Positions 1 to 7,867 of a stretch of DNA of 64,000 nt are shown in pieces; the first letter of the stretch is position 1, and every line of letters starts with the position of its first letter. The notes beneath the pieces are model-generated. The model was not told the DNA's origin and ran no database searches. It saw only the letters and a program-made list of their open reading frames with translations. Source of the DNA: CAIKZZ01 sp036742455. Its GTDB lineage: Bacteria; Pseudomonadota; Gammaproteobacteria; Steroidobacterales; Steroidobacteraceae. Location of the stretch: NCBI GenBank assembly GCA_036742455.1, contig DAINQU010000012.1, positions 1 through 64,000 of the forward strand, given 5' to 3'. The position numbers and the translations under genes are program-made.

Positions 1-740
1 CCCATGACAACGCTCGTGTTGCCGGCTGCGACAACACCCACCTTCTTGGTGCGGATGAGCCCACGCGAGGTTTCGATGGCTTCGATAGCTCCCGAGGCAT
101 CCTTGCGCATGCCGGTCACTTCGCAATTCTCGATAATGTCGACGCCAAGCGCATCGGCGGCGCGCGCATAACCCCATGCCACGGTGTCATGGCGAGCCAC
201 GCCACCGCGACGCTGTAGCGCCGCGCCGAGGACCGGGTAGCGGATGTTCGGGTCGATATTCAGAATCGGACAGAACGCCTGAGCTTCCTCGGGCGTGAGC
301 CATTCGTTGTCGACGCCATTCCCGCGATTGGCGTGAATGTGGCGCTTGCTGACCTGAATGTCGTGAACCGTGTGCGCCAGCATCATGACGCCACGCGGCG
401 AAAACATCGTGTTGTAGTTGAGGACCTGGGAGAGATCCTTCCAAATCTTCAACGAGTGGTCGTAGAGGCGTGCGCTCTCGTCGAACAAATAGTTCGAACG
501 GATGATGGTCGTGTTGCGGCCGGTATTGCCACCGCCGATCCAGCCTTTTTCCACCACGGCAATGTTGGTGAGTCCGTGCTCGGCGGCCAGATAGTAAGCC
601 GTACCAAGCCCGTGACCGCCGCCACCGATGATGACGGCGTCGTATTCCGCCTTGGGCGCCGCACGGCGCCACTGCGGCTTCCAGCCCTGATGGCCGCTAA
701 ACGCTTCCTTCAGGAGGGACCATCCCGAGAACTTTTGCAT
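1..740 (-). CDS. soxB: Sarcosine oxidase beta subunit, 3' end cut by window edge
   Basis: The first 246 residues are visible; the C-terminus lies beyond position 1. SoxB is the FAD/FMN-bearing subunit of heterotetrameric sarcosine oxidase, which oxidatively demethylates sarcosine to glycine and hands the methyl group to tetrahydrofolate. The N-terminus (SGHQGWKPQWR, residues about 15-25) is characteristic of the beta subunit. It is followed by a dinucleotide-binding GGGGHG at 39-44 and a TGRNTTIIRSNY stretch. The ATG shares one base with the TAA of the upstream dehydrogenase (TAATG), so translation is probably coupled. The other subunits (soxD, soxA, soxG) would be expected beyond the window. 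Context with dimethylglycine and betaine genes fits a glycine betaine degradation operon. Confidence 0.93.
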   Translation of the reverse strand, partial: MQKFSGWSLLKEAFSGHQGWKPQWRRAAPKAEYDAVIIGGGGHGLGTAYYLAAEHGLTNIAVVEKGWIGGGNTGRNTTIIRSNYLFDESARLYDHSLKIWKDLSQVLNYNTMFSPRGVMMLAHTVHDIQVSKRHIHANRGNGVDNEWLTPEEAQAFCPILNIDPNIRYPVLGAALQRRGGVARHDTVAWGYARAADALGVDIIENCEVTGMRKDASGAIEAIETSRGLIRTKKVGVVAAGNTSVVM

Positions 741-3196
741 TACGCCCTCAGATCGTTGTTGTCCGGATCGTACGGCGACTCGATAACCACGGTCGCCTTC
801 TTCATCTCACCGAGAACCAGAATGTCGAGCTCCGTACCCGGCGCTGCGAATTCCGGCTTCACGTAGCCGATGATCAGGCTCTTCTGGATCGTGTGACCGT
901 AGTAACCCGAGGTGGCGCGACCGATCATCGTGCCGTTGGAGAACAGTGGCTCGTTGCCGAGCGGATCGGCATCGACGACACCGTGCACTTCAGCGGTGAT
1001 GAAACGGTGCGGAACGCCGCCTGCGAGTTGCTTCTCGAGCGCATCCTTGCCGTAGAAGTAGGGCTTGTTCATGCGCACGAAGCGGTCGAGCGAGCCCTCA
1101 AACGGCGTGTAGTCGCGGGTCAGGTCGCTGCCCCACATGCGGTAGGACTTCTCCATGCGCAGCGATTCCATCGCACGCATACCGACGAGACCAAAGCCAA
1201 ATTCCGCGCCAGCGGCACAGATCTGATCAAAGAGGCCATGCGCGTATTCAATCGGGAAGTGCAATTCCCAGCCCAACGCACCGACGAAGTTCACGCGCAG
1301 AGCGTAAACATCGGTTGCATAGCCCACTTCAATGACTTGACTCGTGAGCCAAGGGAACGACGCATTGTCGAGCGGGGAGTCTGTGAGCTTCGCCATCAAA
1401 TCGCGAGCGCGCGGTCCACCGATTACGAAGCAACCACGGGCGCCCGTGATATTGCGCATCGAGACCGAACCGTCCTTCGGCAGGCGCTTTTCGAGGAAAT
1501 CGTTGTCGTAGCGTTCGGCGGCGCCGGCGCTGACTACGTAGTAATGGTTATCAGCGATCTTCGTGATCGTGAATTCGGTGCGAATGCCGCCGCGCTGGGT
1601 CAACGCATGGCACAACGCGATACGACCGATTTTCGTCGGCACTTTATTGGCGACGAGCGTATCGAGCCATGCTTCCGCACCGGCGCCGGTGATCTCCCAC
1701 TTCGAGAAGGGGGTGAGGTCGATCATGCCGACCTTCTCACGCATCAAGCGCACTTCGTTACCGACGTGCTCGAAATAGTTCGAGCGACGGAAGCTCCACA
1801 CGTCTTTCGCTTCGACGCCGGCCGGCGCGAACCACAGTGGGCGCTCCCAACCGTAACGCTGGCCGAAGACGGCGCCGGCCTTCTTCAGTTTGTCGTAAAT
1901 CGGGCTGGTCTTTGCCGGGCGGGCGGCAGGGCGCTCTTCGTCCGGGTAATGAATCGTGAAGACCTCGCGATACGTCTCCTCGTTCTTCTCGACGACGTAG
2001 CGCTTGGAAGTGTACGGGCCGAAACGACGCGGATCGGCCGAGAGCATGTCGATGCCCGGCTCACCTTCCACAATCCATTCCGCCAGCTGCCAGCCCGAAC
2101 CACCGGCTGCGGTGATACCGAAGCTGTGGCCTTCGTTCAGCCAGAGGTTGCGCTTGGACCAGGCCGGTCCAATCAGCGGGCTGCCATCTGGGGTGTACGA
2201 AATCGGGCCGTTGACGATGTCCTTGATGCCACAGTGCTCAAGGGCAGGGACGCGCCGCTGCGCGGCCTCCACGTACGGCAGCAGACGCTCGAGGTCGCCC
2301 TCGAAGAGGCTCTTCCCGAACCAGTCGGGGACGCCGTCCGCGAAGCGCGCCGGTGCGCCGTGCTCGTAGGGGCCCAGGATCCAGCCCAGGCGCTCTTCGC
2401 GCAGGTAATACGACTTGTCCGACTCGCGCAGGACGGCGAGTTCGCGGCCGCCCTTTGCGCGGTACTCTTCGAGTTCCGGCGACTTGTCGTACACGATGTA
2501 CTGATGTTCGACCGGAATAGCCGGTACGTTGATGCCGAACATACGGCCGGTCTGACGGGCATAGTTGCCGGTCGCACAAACGACGTGTTCACAGGTAATG
2601 ACACCTTTGTTCGTCGTCAGGCGCCATTCGCCATTGGGCAATTGCTCGGCCGATAGAACTTCGGTCTGCTCATAAATCTCAGCACCGCCGGCACGGGCGC
2701 CCTTACGGAGCGCCATCGTGAGGTCTGCCGGCGCAATGTGGCCGTCGTCCGGGTGGTACAGAGCACCGATGATGGCCGGCGTGTCGCCGTGACCGCCGAG
2801 GTCAACCAGCGGCCACAGTTCCTTGACCTGTTCTGGCGTGATGACTTCAAAGGGGACGCCAATAGTGTTCGCCGTGCCGCAGTACTTCTGGTACTCGTCC
2901 ATACGATCGCGGCAGGTGGCAAGGCGCAGGTTGCCCGTGACGTGGAAGCTGACGTCCTGACCGGTTTCCTCCGGCAGTCGCTTGTACAAGTCGACCGAGT
3001 ACTTGTGTAGCTGGCCGACGGTGTAGCTCATATTGAAGAGCGGCAGCAAGCCGGCGGCGTGCCAGGTAGATCCGGCCGTCAGTTCCGAACGCTCGAGCAG
3101 GACGACATCCGACCAGCCTTTCTTCGTGAGGTGGTACAGCGTGCTGACGCCGACGACCCCACCGCCGACTACAACCACCCGCGCATGGGTCTTCAT
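740..3196 (-). CDS. Dimethylglycine/sarcosine dehydrogenase-like flavoprotein (FAD + GcvT domains)
   Basis: An 818-residue enzyme of the dimethylglycine dehydrogenase family, whose members have about this length. The N-terminal FAD domain starts with GGGVVG at 11-16. His46 in TWHAAGL aligns with the histidine that carries covalent FAD in dimethylglycine and sarcosine dehydrogenases. The LRESDKSYYLREE and LGPYE motifs are typical. From about residue 455 a GcvT-like folate-binding domain follows, with its C-terminal beta-barrel. Predicted role: oxidative demethylation of dimethylglycine (or sarcosine) with formaldehyde captured on tetrahydrofolate. It leads the minus-strand unit ending in soxB and is divergent from a GbdR-like regulator. 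Exact substrate is inferred from context; 4-methylaminobutyrate-type substrates cannot be excluded. Confidence 0.88.
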   Translation of the reverse strand: MKTHARVVVVGGGVVGVSTLYHLTKKGWSDVVLLERSELTAGSTWHAAGLLPLFNMSYTVGQLHKYSVDLYKRLPEETGQDVSFHVTGNLRLATCRDRMDEYQKYCGTANTIGVPFEVITPEQVKELWPLVDLGGHGDTPAIIGALYHPDDGHIAPADLTMALRKGARAGGAEIYEQTEVLSAEQLPNGEWRLTTNKGVITCEHVVCATGNYARQTGRMFGINVPAIPVEHQYIVYDKSPELEEYRAKGGRELAVLRESDKSYYLREERLGWILGPYEHGAPARFADGVPDWFGKSLFEGDLERLLPYVEAAQRRVPALEHCGIKDIVNGPISYTPDGSPLIGPAWSKRNLWLNEGHSFGITAAGGSGWQLAEWIVEGEPGIDMLSADPRRFGPYTSKRYVVEKNEETYREVFTIHYPDEERPAARPAKTSPIYDKLKKAGAVFGQRYGWERPLWFAPAGVEAKDVWSFRRSNYFEHVGNEVRLMREKVGMIDLTPFSKWEITGAGAEAWLDTLVANKVPTKIGRIALCHALTQRGGIRTEFTITKIADNHYYVVSAGAAERYDNDFLEKRLPKDGSVSMRNITGARGCFVIGGPRARDLMAKLTDSPLDNASFPWLTSQVIEVGYATDVYALRVNFVGALGWELHFPIEYAHGLFDQICAAGAEFGFGLVGMRAMESLRMEKSYRMWGSDLTRDYTPFEGSLDRFVRMNKPYFYGKDALEKQLAGGVPHRFITAEVHGVVDADPLGNEPLFSNGTMIGRATSGYYGHTIQKSLIIGYVKPEFAAPGTELDILVLGEMKKATVVIESPYDPDNNDLRA

Positions 3197-3313
3197 TCTC
3201 TCGTTCTCCGTTCGAGTCGTTCAGCCACCCGGCGGACGCCGGATGGGTGCAGAAATACAAGTCGCAGAGTCTAACCGTCGTCGTGATGGGCAAGGCTCTA
3301 TTTGCGACAAATG

Positions 3314-3344
3314 CTGACGCAAATGCGCCAGTACCCCTTATACT
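3314..3344 (+). promoter_or_regulatory. Candidate promoter of the GbdR-like regulator, in a divergent intergenic region
   Basis: The 181-base gap between two divergent genes contains TATACT (3339-3344), preceded by TGACGC (3315-3320) at 18 bases, a weak sigma70-like pair reading toward the regulator. Two AAATGC copies (3309-3314 and 3321-3326) overlap the -35 side and could be regulator half-sites. This is assigned by eye only. Confidence 0.35.
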
Positions 3345-3377
3345 GCGTAAACCACTGACACTTGAAGTGAAAAAGGC

Positions 3378-4379
3378 TTGAAACCGACGCTGCAACCCCG
3401 CAAGAGCCGGTTTGTCTTCCTGACACTCCCGCAGTATTCCCAGATCGCGCTCGCGAACGCCGTCGAGCCCCTGCGAATGGCCAATACCATCTCCGGACAA
3501 GCAGCCTATGAGTGGCTGGTCACCAGTCTGGACGGTCAACCGGTATCGGCCAGTAACGGTCTGTCGGTCTCGCCCACGCTCGGCCTTGACCAGATCGGAC
3601 GCCCGGATATCGTTTTTGTCTGTGGCGGTCGGAACGTTCGTGACGCTGTCACGCCGACATTGCTGGCGACGTTGCGGCGATTCTCGGAGCAGGGTACCGC
3701 ACTCGGCGCGCTGTGCACGGGCGGTTACGCGCTGGCCCGAGCGGGTTTGCTCGACCGCTGTCGTGCGACCATACATTGGGAGAATGTGTCGGCGCTGCGC
3801 GAAGAATTTCCGAGAATTATCATTTCAGATCAAGTGTTTACGATTGATCGAAATCGTTATACAGCGTCCGGTGGAGTGGCTCCGTTGGACCTGATGCTGA
3901 ACTTGATTGAGACCAAATTGGGCAGCAAGGTGGCTCAGCTCGTCTCCGAGCAATTTATCGTCGACCGCATCCGAAGCGATAAGGATCGGCAGTACGTCCC
4001 CTTGCGGGCCCAGGTGGGCGTTTCCCATCAAAGCTTGTTGAAAGTGGCCGAACTCATGGAAGAGAACGTCGAGCGGCCGATGTCGCTCGAACGTATCGCT
4101 CAGGAAACCGGGCTGTCCCGCCGACAGATTGAGCGGCTGTTTAAGCGTCATCTGAACTGCGTGCCGAAGCGGTACTACTTAGAGTTGCGACTAAAGCGAG
4201 CGCGCGAACTGTTGCTGCAGACAGCGATGCCCATCATGGACATCACCACCGCCTGTGGATTTCAGTCGCCCCCCCATTTTTCCAAGTGCTATCGCAAGCA
4301 GTTCGGCTACCCCCCGAGCGTCGAGCGCCAGTCGCCGCGGCGCGTGGCAGCACCCGCCGAGCCGGTGAGCAGTCCCTGA
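3378..4379 (+). CDS. GlxA/GbdR-family transcriptional regulator (DJ-1/PfpI-like + AraC HTH)
   Basis: A 333-residue regulator. The N-terminal half (about 10-190) is a class I glutamine-amidotransferase-like sensor fold with the family's NAVEPLRMAN motif and ALCTGGYALARAGLLD around the nucleophile elbow. The C-terminal 100 residues form a double AraC helix-turn-helix (LERIAQETGLSRRQIERLF, then MDITTACGFQSPPHFSKCYR). GbdR, the glycine betaine/dimethylglycine sensor of Pseudomonas, has this architecture. Divergence from the dimethylglycine dehydrogenase and proximity to the bet and corrinoid genes support such a role. Translation seems to begin at TTG, because no ATG or GTG in frame precedes the conserved N-terminus. 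The ligand is inferred. Confidence 0.88.
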   Translation: MKPTLQPRKSRFVFLTLPQYSQIALANAVEPLRMANTISGQAAYEWLVTSLDGQPVSASNGLSVSPTLGLDQIGRPDIVFVCGGRNVRDAVTPTLLATLRRFSEQGTALGALCTGGYALARAGLLDRCRATIHWENVSALREEFPRIIISDQVFTIDRNRYTASGGVAPLDLMLNLIETKLGSKVAQLVSEQFIVDRIRSDKDRQYVPLRAQVGVSHQSLLKVAELMEENVERPMSLERIAQETGLSRRQIERLFKRHLNCVPKRYYLELRLKRARELLLQTAMPIMDITTACGFQSPPHFSKCYRKQFGYPPSVERQSPRRVAAPAEPVSSP

Positions 4380-4687
4380 CCCTGTTGTCGGAATGCGACC
4401 CCTTTGGGGGGCGAGTTGCGTCAGTAAATTTGTGGTTTCGGTCATTTTTTATGGCTGTACCCGGCAGCGAATTAACTCATAGGCCTATAGAAAACCGCTT
4501 GTTACGTGTGTGCGGCGCAGCGCAAAGCGCGGCCGCCAACGTGACATTTCCGTACATGTCGTATTGAGACACGCGACCGTCGCGAAACCGCCAACGGAAA
4601 GGCGACCGAGGCCGTACCATCCCTCGCTTAACTGCGAAGGGGGCTGTCCCAGCTCCCTGAATTTGCCACTGTTTCCGGGAGTACGAG
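4380..4687 (+). promoter_or_regulatory. 308-base gene-free leader of the corrinoid module, with inverted repeat
   Basis: This gap separates the GbdR-like gene from the first corrinoid gene and presumably holds the promoter of the seven-gene unit 4688-10811. An inverted repeat GACAT-8-ATGTC lies at 4543-4560. The leader 3' of it contains GC-rich stretches that could fold. I looked for the conserved core of a cobalamin riboswitch and did not recognise one with certainty. A good ribosome site (GGGAG, 4677-4681) precedes the ATG at 4688. Confidence 0.4.
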
Positions 4688-5374
4688 ATGTCCGAGGAAG
4701 CCTTTGACCTGAACAGCCTGAACGATCAGGAACTCACCGAGCAGGTCCACGACGACCTCTATAACGGCCTGAAGGAAGAGGTCGAGGAAGCGACCCACAT
4801 CTTCTTGAAGCGCGGCTGGTCCGCCGAGAAGGTGCTGAACGACGCGCTCGTCGAAGGCATGCGTATCGTCGGCGTGGACTTCCGTGACGGTATTCTCTTC
4901 GTTCCCGAGGTGTTGCTGGCCGCGAATTCGATGAAGGGTGGGATGGAAATCCTCCGCCCGCTGCTCGCTGAAACGGGCGTCGAGCCGATCGGCAAGGTCG
5001 TGATCGGTACCGTGAAGGGCGACATTCACGATATCGGCAAGAACCTCGTGGCGATGATGCTCGAGGGCGCTGGCTTCGAAGTCATCGATCTGGGCATCAA
5101 CAACCCGGTTGAGAAGTACCTAGCGGCACTCGAAGAGCACAAGCCGGATATTCTCGGTATGTCGGCTCTCTTGACCACGACCATGCCGTACATGAAGGTT
5201 GTTATCGACACGCTCAAAGAGCAGGGCATGCGCGACGACTTCATCGTGCTCGTCGGCGGCGCGCCGCTGAACGAAGAGTTCGGCAAGGCGGTCGGCGCGG
5301 ACGCGTACTGCCGCGACGCGGCCATCGCGGTCGAAACTGCGAAGCAGTTGGTCGCCGCCAGTCGCGCTGCCTGA
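4688..5374 (+). CDS. Methyltransferase-cognate corrinoid protein (MttC/MtgC-like)
   Basis: A 228-residue methylcobamide carrier. Residues about 10-95 are the helical cap domain of B12-binding methyltransferase proteins, and residues about 100-225 are the Rossmann B12-binding domain. The signature GDIHDIGKNL at 111-120 supplies Asp112, His114 (predicted lower axial cobalt ligand) and Gly117. In the family, a substrate-specific methyltransferase (MttB superfamily) methylates Co(I), and a second methyltransferase moves the methyl group to a C1 carrier. Both partners occur in this window: MttB-like on the opposite strand at 11752-13320, and methyl-H4folate:corrinoid methyltransferase at 7864-8790. 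First gene of the corrinoid transcription unit. Confidence 0.92.
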   Translation: MSEEAFDLNSLNDQELTEQVHDDLYNGLKEEVEEATHIFLKRGWSAEKVLNDALVEGMRIVGVDFRDGILFVPEVLLAANSMKGGMEILRPLLAETGVEPIGKVVIGTVKGDIHDIGKNLVAMMLEGAGFEVIDLGINNPVEKYLAALEEHKPDILGMSALLTTTMPYMKVVIDTLKEQGMRDDFIVLVGGAPLNEEFGKAVGADAYCRDAAIAVETAKQLVAASRAA

Positions 5375-5389
5375 TTCGGGAAGGGCGCC

Positions 5390-6028
5390 GTGGCCACTGC
5401 GAGCCCCGTGCTCGTCATTGCCTGCGGCGCTCTGGCTCGGGAAATTACGGCGATTAAGCGGATGAACGGTTGGGATCACCTGACCGTCACCTGCTTGGCC
5501 CCGGAGTTGCATAACCGACCCGAGCTCATTACGGGTGCCGTCCTTAAAGCGATTGATGAAGCGCGAGCCGATGGCTACGAGCGCATCTTCGTCGGGTACG
5601 CCGATTGTGGGACCGGTGGCGAGTTAGACCGGGCCCTGCAGCCGCTGGGTGTCCAGCGCTTGCCAGGGGCTCACTGTTATGAGTTTTACGCGACGTCGGT
5701 AGCCTTTGAGTCCATGCACGATGAGGCGCCGGGTACGTTCTATTTGACGGATTTTTTGGTCCGTCACTTCGATCGATTGGTGTTGGAGTCGCTCGGTTTG
5801 GATCGCTATCCGCAGCTGGCCTCCGAGTATTTCCGACATTACACGCGAGTCGTCTACCTGCGGCAGACCCTCGATGCGGGACTTGATGAGCGCGCGGTTC
5901 ACGCAGCCGCTGCTCTTGGGTTGCCGTTAGAAGTGATCGACACAGGCTACGGGGACCTACAGAGCACACTCTCTGTGTGGTCCAAACGCACCGGCATTGA
6001 CGTCGTCGTCGATACGGCGCCGCACTGA
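5390..6028 (+). CDS. DUF1638 protein of the corrinoid methyltransferase cluster
   Basis: A 212-residue cytosolic protein of the DUF1638 family, whose biochemical role I do not know. It starts with GTG 15 bases after the corrinoid-protein stop. Conserved-looking features are ACGALAREI (Cys12), a GYADCGTGG loop (Cys73) and a PGAHCYEFY segment (Cys96), suggesting a metal- or thiol-dependent site. No signal peptide or membrane segment is visible. Its position between the corrinoid carrier and the C1 enzymes argues for a dedicated part in corrinoid methyl transfer, for example cofactor insertion, protection or reactivation. That role is inference only. Confidence 0.8.
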   Translation: MATASPVLVIACGALAREITAIKRMNGWDHLTVTCLAPELHNRPELITGAVLKAIDEARADGYERIFVGYADCGTGGELDRALQPLGVQRLPGAHCYEFYATSVAFESMHDEAPGTFYLTDFLVRHFDRLVLESLGLDRYPQLASEYFRHYTRVVYLRQTLDAGLDERAVHAAAALGLPLEVIDTGYGDLQSTLSVWSKRTGIDVVVDTAPH

Positions 6029-6038
6029 GGAGTTTCGG

Positions 6039-6383
6039 ATGGCTCAGTTGATCATCATCAGTTGGCGCGATATCCCCGCGCAGGTCATCGCCAAGCGCGG
6101 CCGTGAAGTGTCCAAGATTCAGTTGACGGATCGCTTTCAGGAAGCCGTGGATCGCGCTGCTATGAGAGCCGGTAAGGGCAGTTCGGACGCGTACCTTGCC
6201 GATTGGCAGCGCAGCGCTCCCGTCACCTGTGACGATGACCTCGAGGCGGCGGCCCGTACAGCGGCGGCCGAGATTGAGGCGCGATATTCCGATGAGGACC
6301 TTGAACGCATTATTCGTTCCAAGGGCGTCGATGAGCGTATTCAACGCGACCCGGTCGCCGATCAGACTGAGGGGAATAACTAA
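6039..6383 (+). CDS. PF13769-type 'virulence factor' family small protein
   Basis: A 114-residue protein beginning at the ATG 6039, 10 bases after the DUF1638 gene. It opens with a short beta-strand and the IISWRDIPAQVI motif that marks the small family labelled 'virulence factor' (PF13769). It continues with a charged helical region and ends with an acidic helix rich in Glu and Asp. The family name is historical; no virulence role is suggested here. It is packed within a C1/corrinoid transcription unit whose neighbours act on methyl-tetrahydrofolate and cobalamin, so it is probably an accessory subunit. Function unknown; the family assignment is from recognition of the motif. Confidence 0.72.
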   Translation: MAQLIIISWRDIPAQVIAKRGREVSKIQLTDRFQEAVDRAAMRAGKGSSDAYLADWQRSAPVTCDDDLEAAARTAAAEIEARYSDEDLERIIRSKGVDERIQRDPVADQTEGNN

Positions 6384-6857
6384 ATGTATGCCGTCCGACG
6401 TTGGTCGGTCCGCCATGCCGGTGGACTAAACCGTTTTTACAACGGGCTTGAGCGAGTGCTCGTGGCGCTCGCGCCCGTGTGGCGATTGATTGGCTACGAA
6501 CGCTTGGAGCGGCCGTTTGCGTTTCTCGAACGGAACGTGAAGGGGTTCTTGTTCGACTGCAAGATGTGTGGGCAGTGCGTGCTCTCCTCGACCGGGATGA
6601 GCTGCTCGATGAACTGTCCGAAGAACTTGCGTAACGGGCCGTGTGGCGGTGTGCGAGCCAACGGTCACTGTGAAGTGAAGCCTGAGATGCGTTGCGTCTG
6701 GGTCGAGGCTTGGACGGGCGCGGGTCGTATACGCGGTGGTCTTGAAAAGATCGCCGTCGTGCAGTTGCCGGTCGACCGTCGACTGGAAGGTCGCTCATCG
6801 TGGCTGAAGGTCGTGCGCGAGCGCACCGATCCGCCGAAGTCGGAGGTCAAGAAATGA
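6384..6857 (+). CDS. MTHFR C-terminal-domain protein, MetV-like zinc/Fe-S partner
   Basis: A 157-residue stand-alone protein of the methylene-tetrahydrofolate reductase C-terminal family, called MetV in acetogens, where it pairs with MetF. A cysteine cluster dominates the centre: Cys59, 62, 65 (CKMCGQC), 74, 78, 87, 96 and 104, with the NGPCGGVRANGHCEV core. This is suited to zinc or an iron-sulfur centre. Its start immediately follows the previous stop, and its TGA overlaps the ATG of the MetF-like gene by ATGA, as expected for subunits of one complex. It probably supplies electron transfer or stability to the reductase. In a betaine-degrading aerobe, the pair should run in the oxidative direction. 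Confidence 0.85.
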   Translation: MYAVRRWSVRHAGGLNRFYNGLERVLVALAPVWRLIGYERLERPFAFLERNVKGFLFDCKMCGQCVLSSTGMSCSMNCPKNLRNGPCGGVRANGHCEVKPEMRCVWVEAWTGAGRIRGGLEKIAVVQLPVDRRLEGRSSWLKVVRERTDPPKSEVKK

Positions 6858-7867
6858 GATTCGACGACGAACCGATGGCGGGTGAGGGACTGCCGATTCT
6901 CCCGGGGCACACTTCGCCAGGACGTCTGGAGAGAGTACTGCGCGCGGGCGGATTCGCCGTGACCACGGAGTTGGCGCCGCCGGATTCCGCCGATGCTGAG
7001 GACGTGTACCGTCGGGCGCGCGTGTTCGATGGCTATGCCGACGCGATCAACGCGACCGACGGGTCCGGTGCGAATTGCCACATGTCCAGTCTGGCCGTGT
7101 GTGCTCTGTTGACCCGCATTGGCTATGCCCCGGTGATGCAGATTTCGTGTCGCGATAAGAATCGGATTGCGATTCAGGGTGACATTCTCGGCGGCGCTGC
7201 CATGGGCGTGTGCAACATGCTGTGCTTATCGGGCGACGGCGTGCAGTCGGGCGATCATCCTCAGTCCAAACCGGTGTTCGACCTCGATTCGCTCTCGCTC
7301 CTGCAGATTGGCACGACGATGCGGGATAAGGGCCACTTTCAGAGCGGTCGCAAGCTTACCTCGTCGCCGAAAGTTTTCTTTGGCGCCGCAGAGAATCCGA
7401 CCGTCGAACCGTTGGAACATCGCGCGAGTCGGTTGGCGAAAAAGGTAGCGGCCGGCGCCCAGTTCATTCAGACGCAGTACGTCTACGACATGGATCGCCT
7501 GCGCAATTTTATGCGCCGGGTGGAAGATTTGGGTTTGCTCGACAAGGTATTCCTGCTCATCGGCGTGGGTCCGTTCAAGACCGCCAAGGGCGCGGAGTGG
7601 ATGCGCAACAACGTTCCGGGCATGCACGTGCCGGACTCGCTCATCCAACGCATGGCGGGCGCGCAGGATCAGGCCAAAGAAGGCCGGCAAATCTGCATCG
7701 ACCTCATTCAGGAGGCGCGCAGCATCAAGGGAGTCCATGGTGTGCACATCATGGCCTACCGTCAGGAAGAGACCGTGGCCGAGATCGTCGATCGATCTGG
7801 CGTACTAGAAGGCCGGGTACCTTGGTACCCGAATCGCGATACGAATAACGAAGGTAATCTCCCATGA
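6854..7867 (+). CDS. Methylenetetrahydrofolate reductase (MetF-like)
   Basis: A 337-residue flavoprotein of the MetF family starting at ATG 6854, which overlaps the MetV-like stop. Recognisable motifs are VTTELAPPDSAD at the first strand, the folate/FAD barrel segment with CLSGDGVQSGDHP, and FIQTQYVYDMDRL. It interconverts methylene- and methyl-tetrahydrofolate. Biosynthetic MetF proteins are usually solitary. Here the partner MetV, the methyl-H4folate:corrinoid methyltransferase and RACo form one unit, so I infer a catabolic role: oxidising methyl-H4folate generated from betaine methyl groups to methylene-H4folate. Electron acceptor not evident from the sequence. Confidence 0.9.
   Translation: MRFDDEPMAGEGLPILPGHTSPGRLERVLRAGGFAVTTELAPPDSADAEDVYRRARVFDGYADAINATDGSGANCHMSSLAVCALLTRIGYAPVMQISCRDKNRIAIQGDILGGAAMGVCNMLCLSGDGVQSGDHPQSKPVFDLDSLSLLQIGTTMRDKGHFQSGRKLTSSPKVFFGAAENPTVEPLEHRASRLAKKVAAGAQFIQTQYVYDMDRLRNFMRRVEDLGLLDKVFLLIGVGPFKTAKGAEWMRNNVPGMHVPDSLIQRMAGAQDQAKEGRQICIDLIQEARSIKGVHGVHIMAYRQEETVAEIVDRSGVLEGRVPWYPNRDTNNEGNLP

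Noticed and set aside
893..2656. Long open frame on the + strand (587 codons) opposite the dimethylglycine dehydrogenase gene
   Set aside because: It mirrors the codon pattern of the well-conserved minus-strand gene, has no recognisable motif and no ribosome site; it is a GC-rich shadow frame.
4561..4687. Cobalamin riboswitch before the corrinoid-protein gene
   Set aside because: Expected from the function, but I could not identify the conserved B12-box core with confidence; a covariance-model search would decide.
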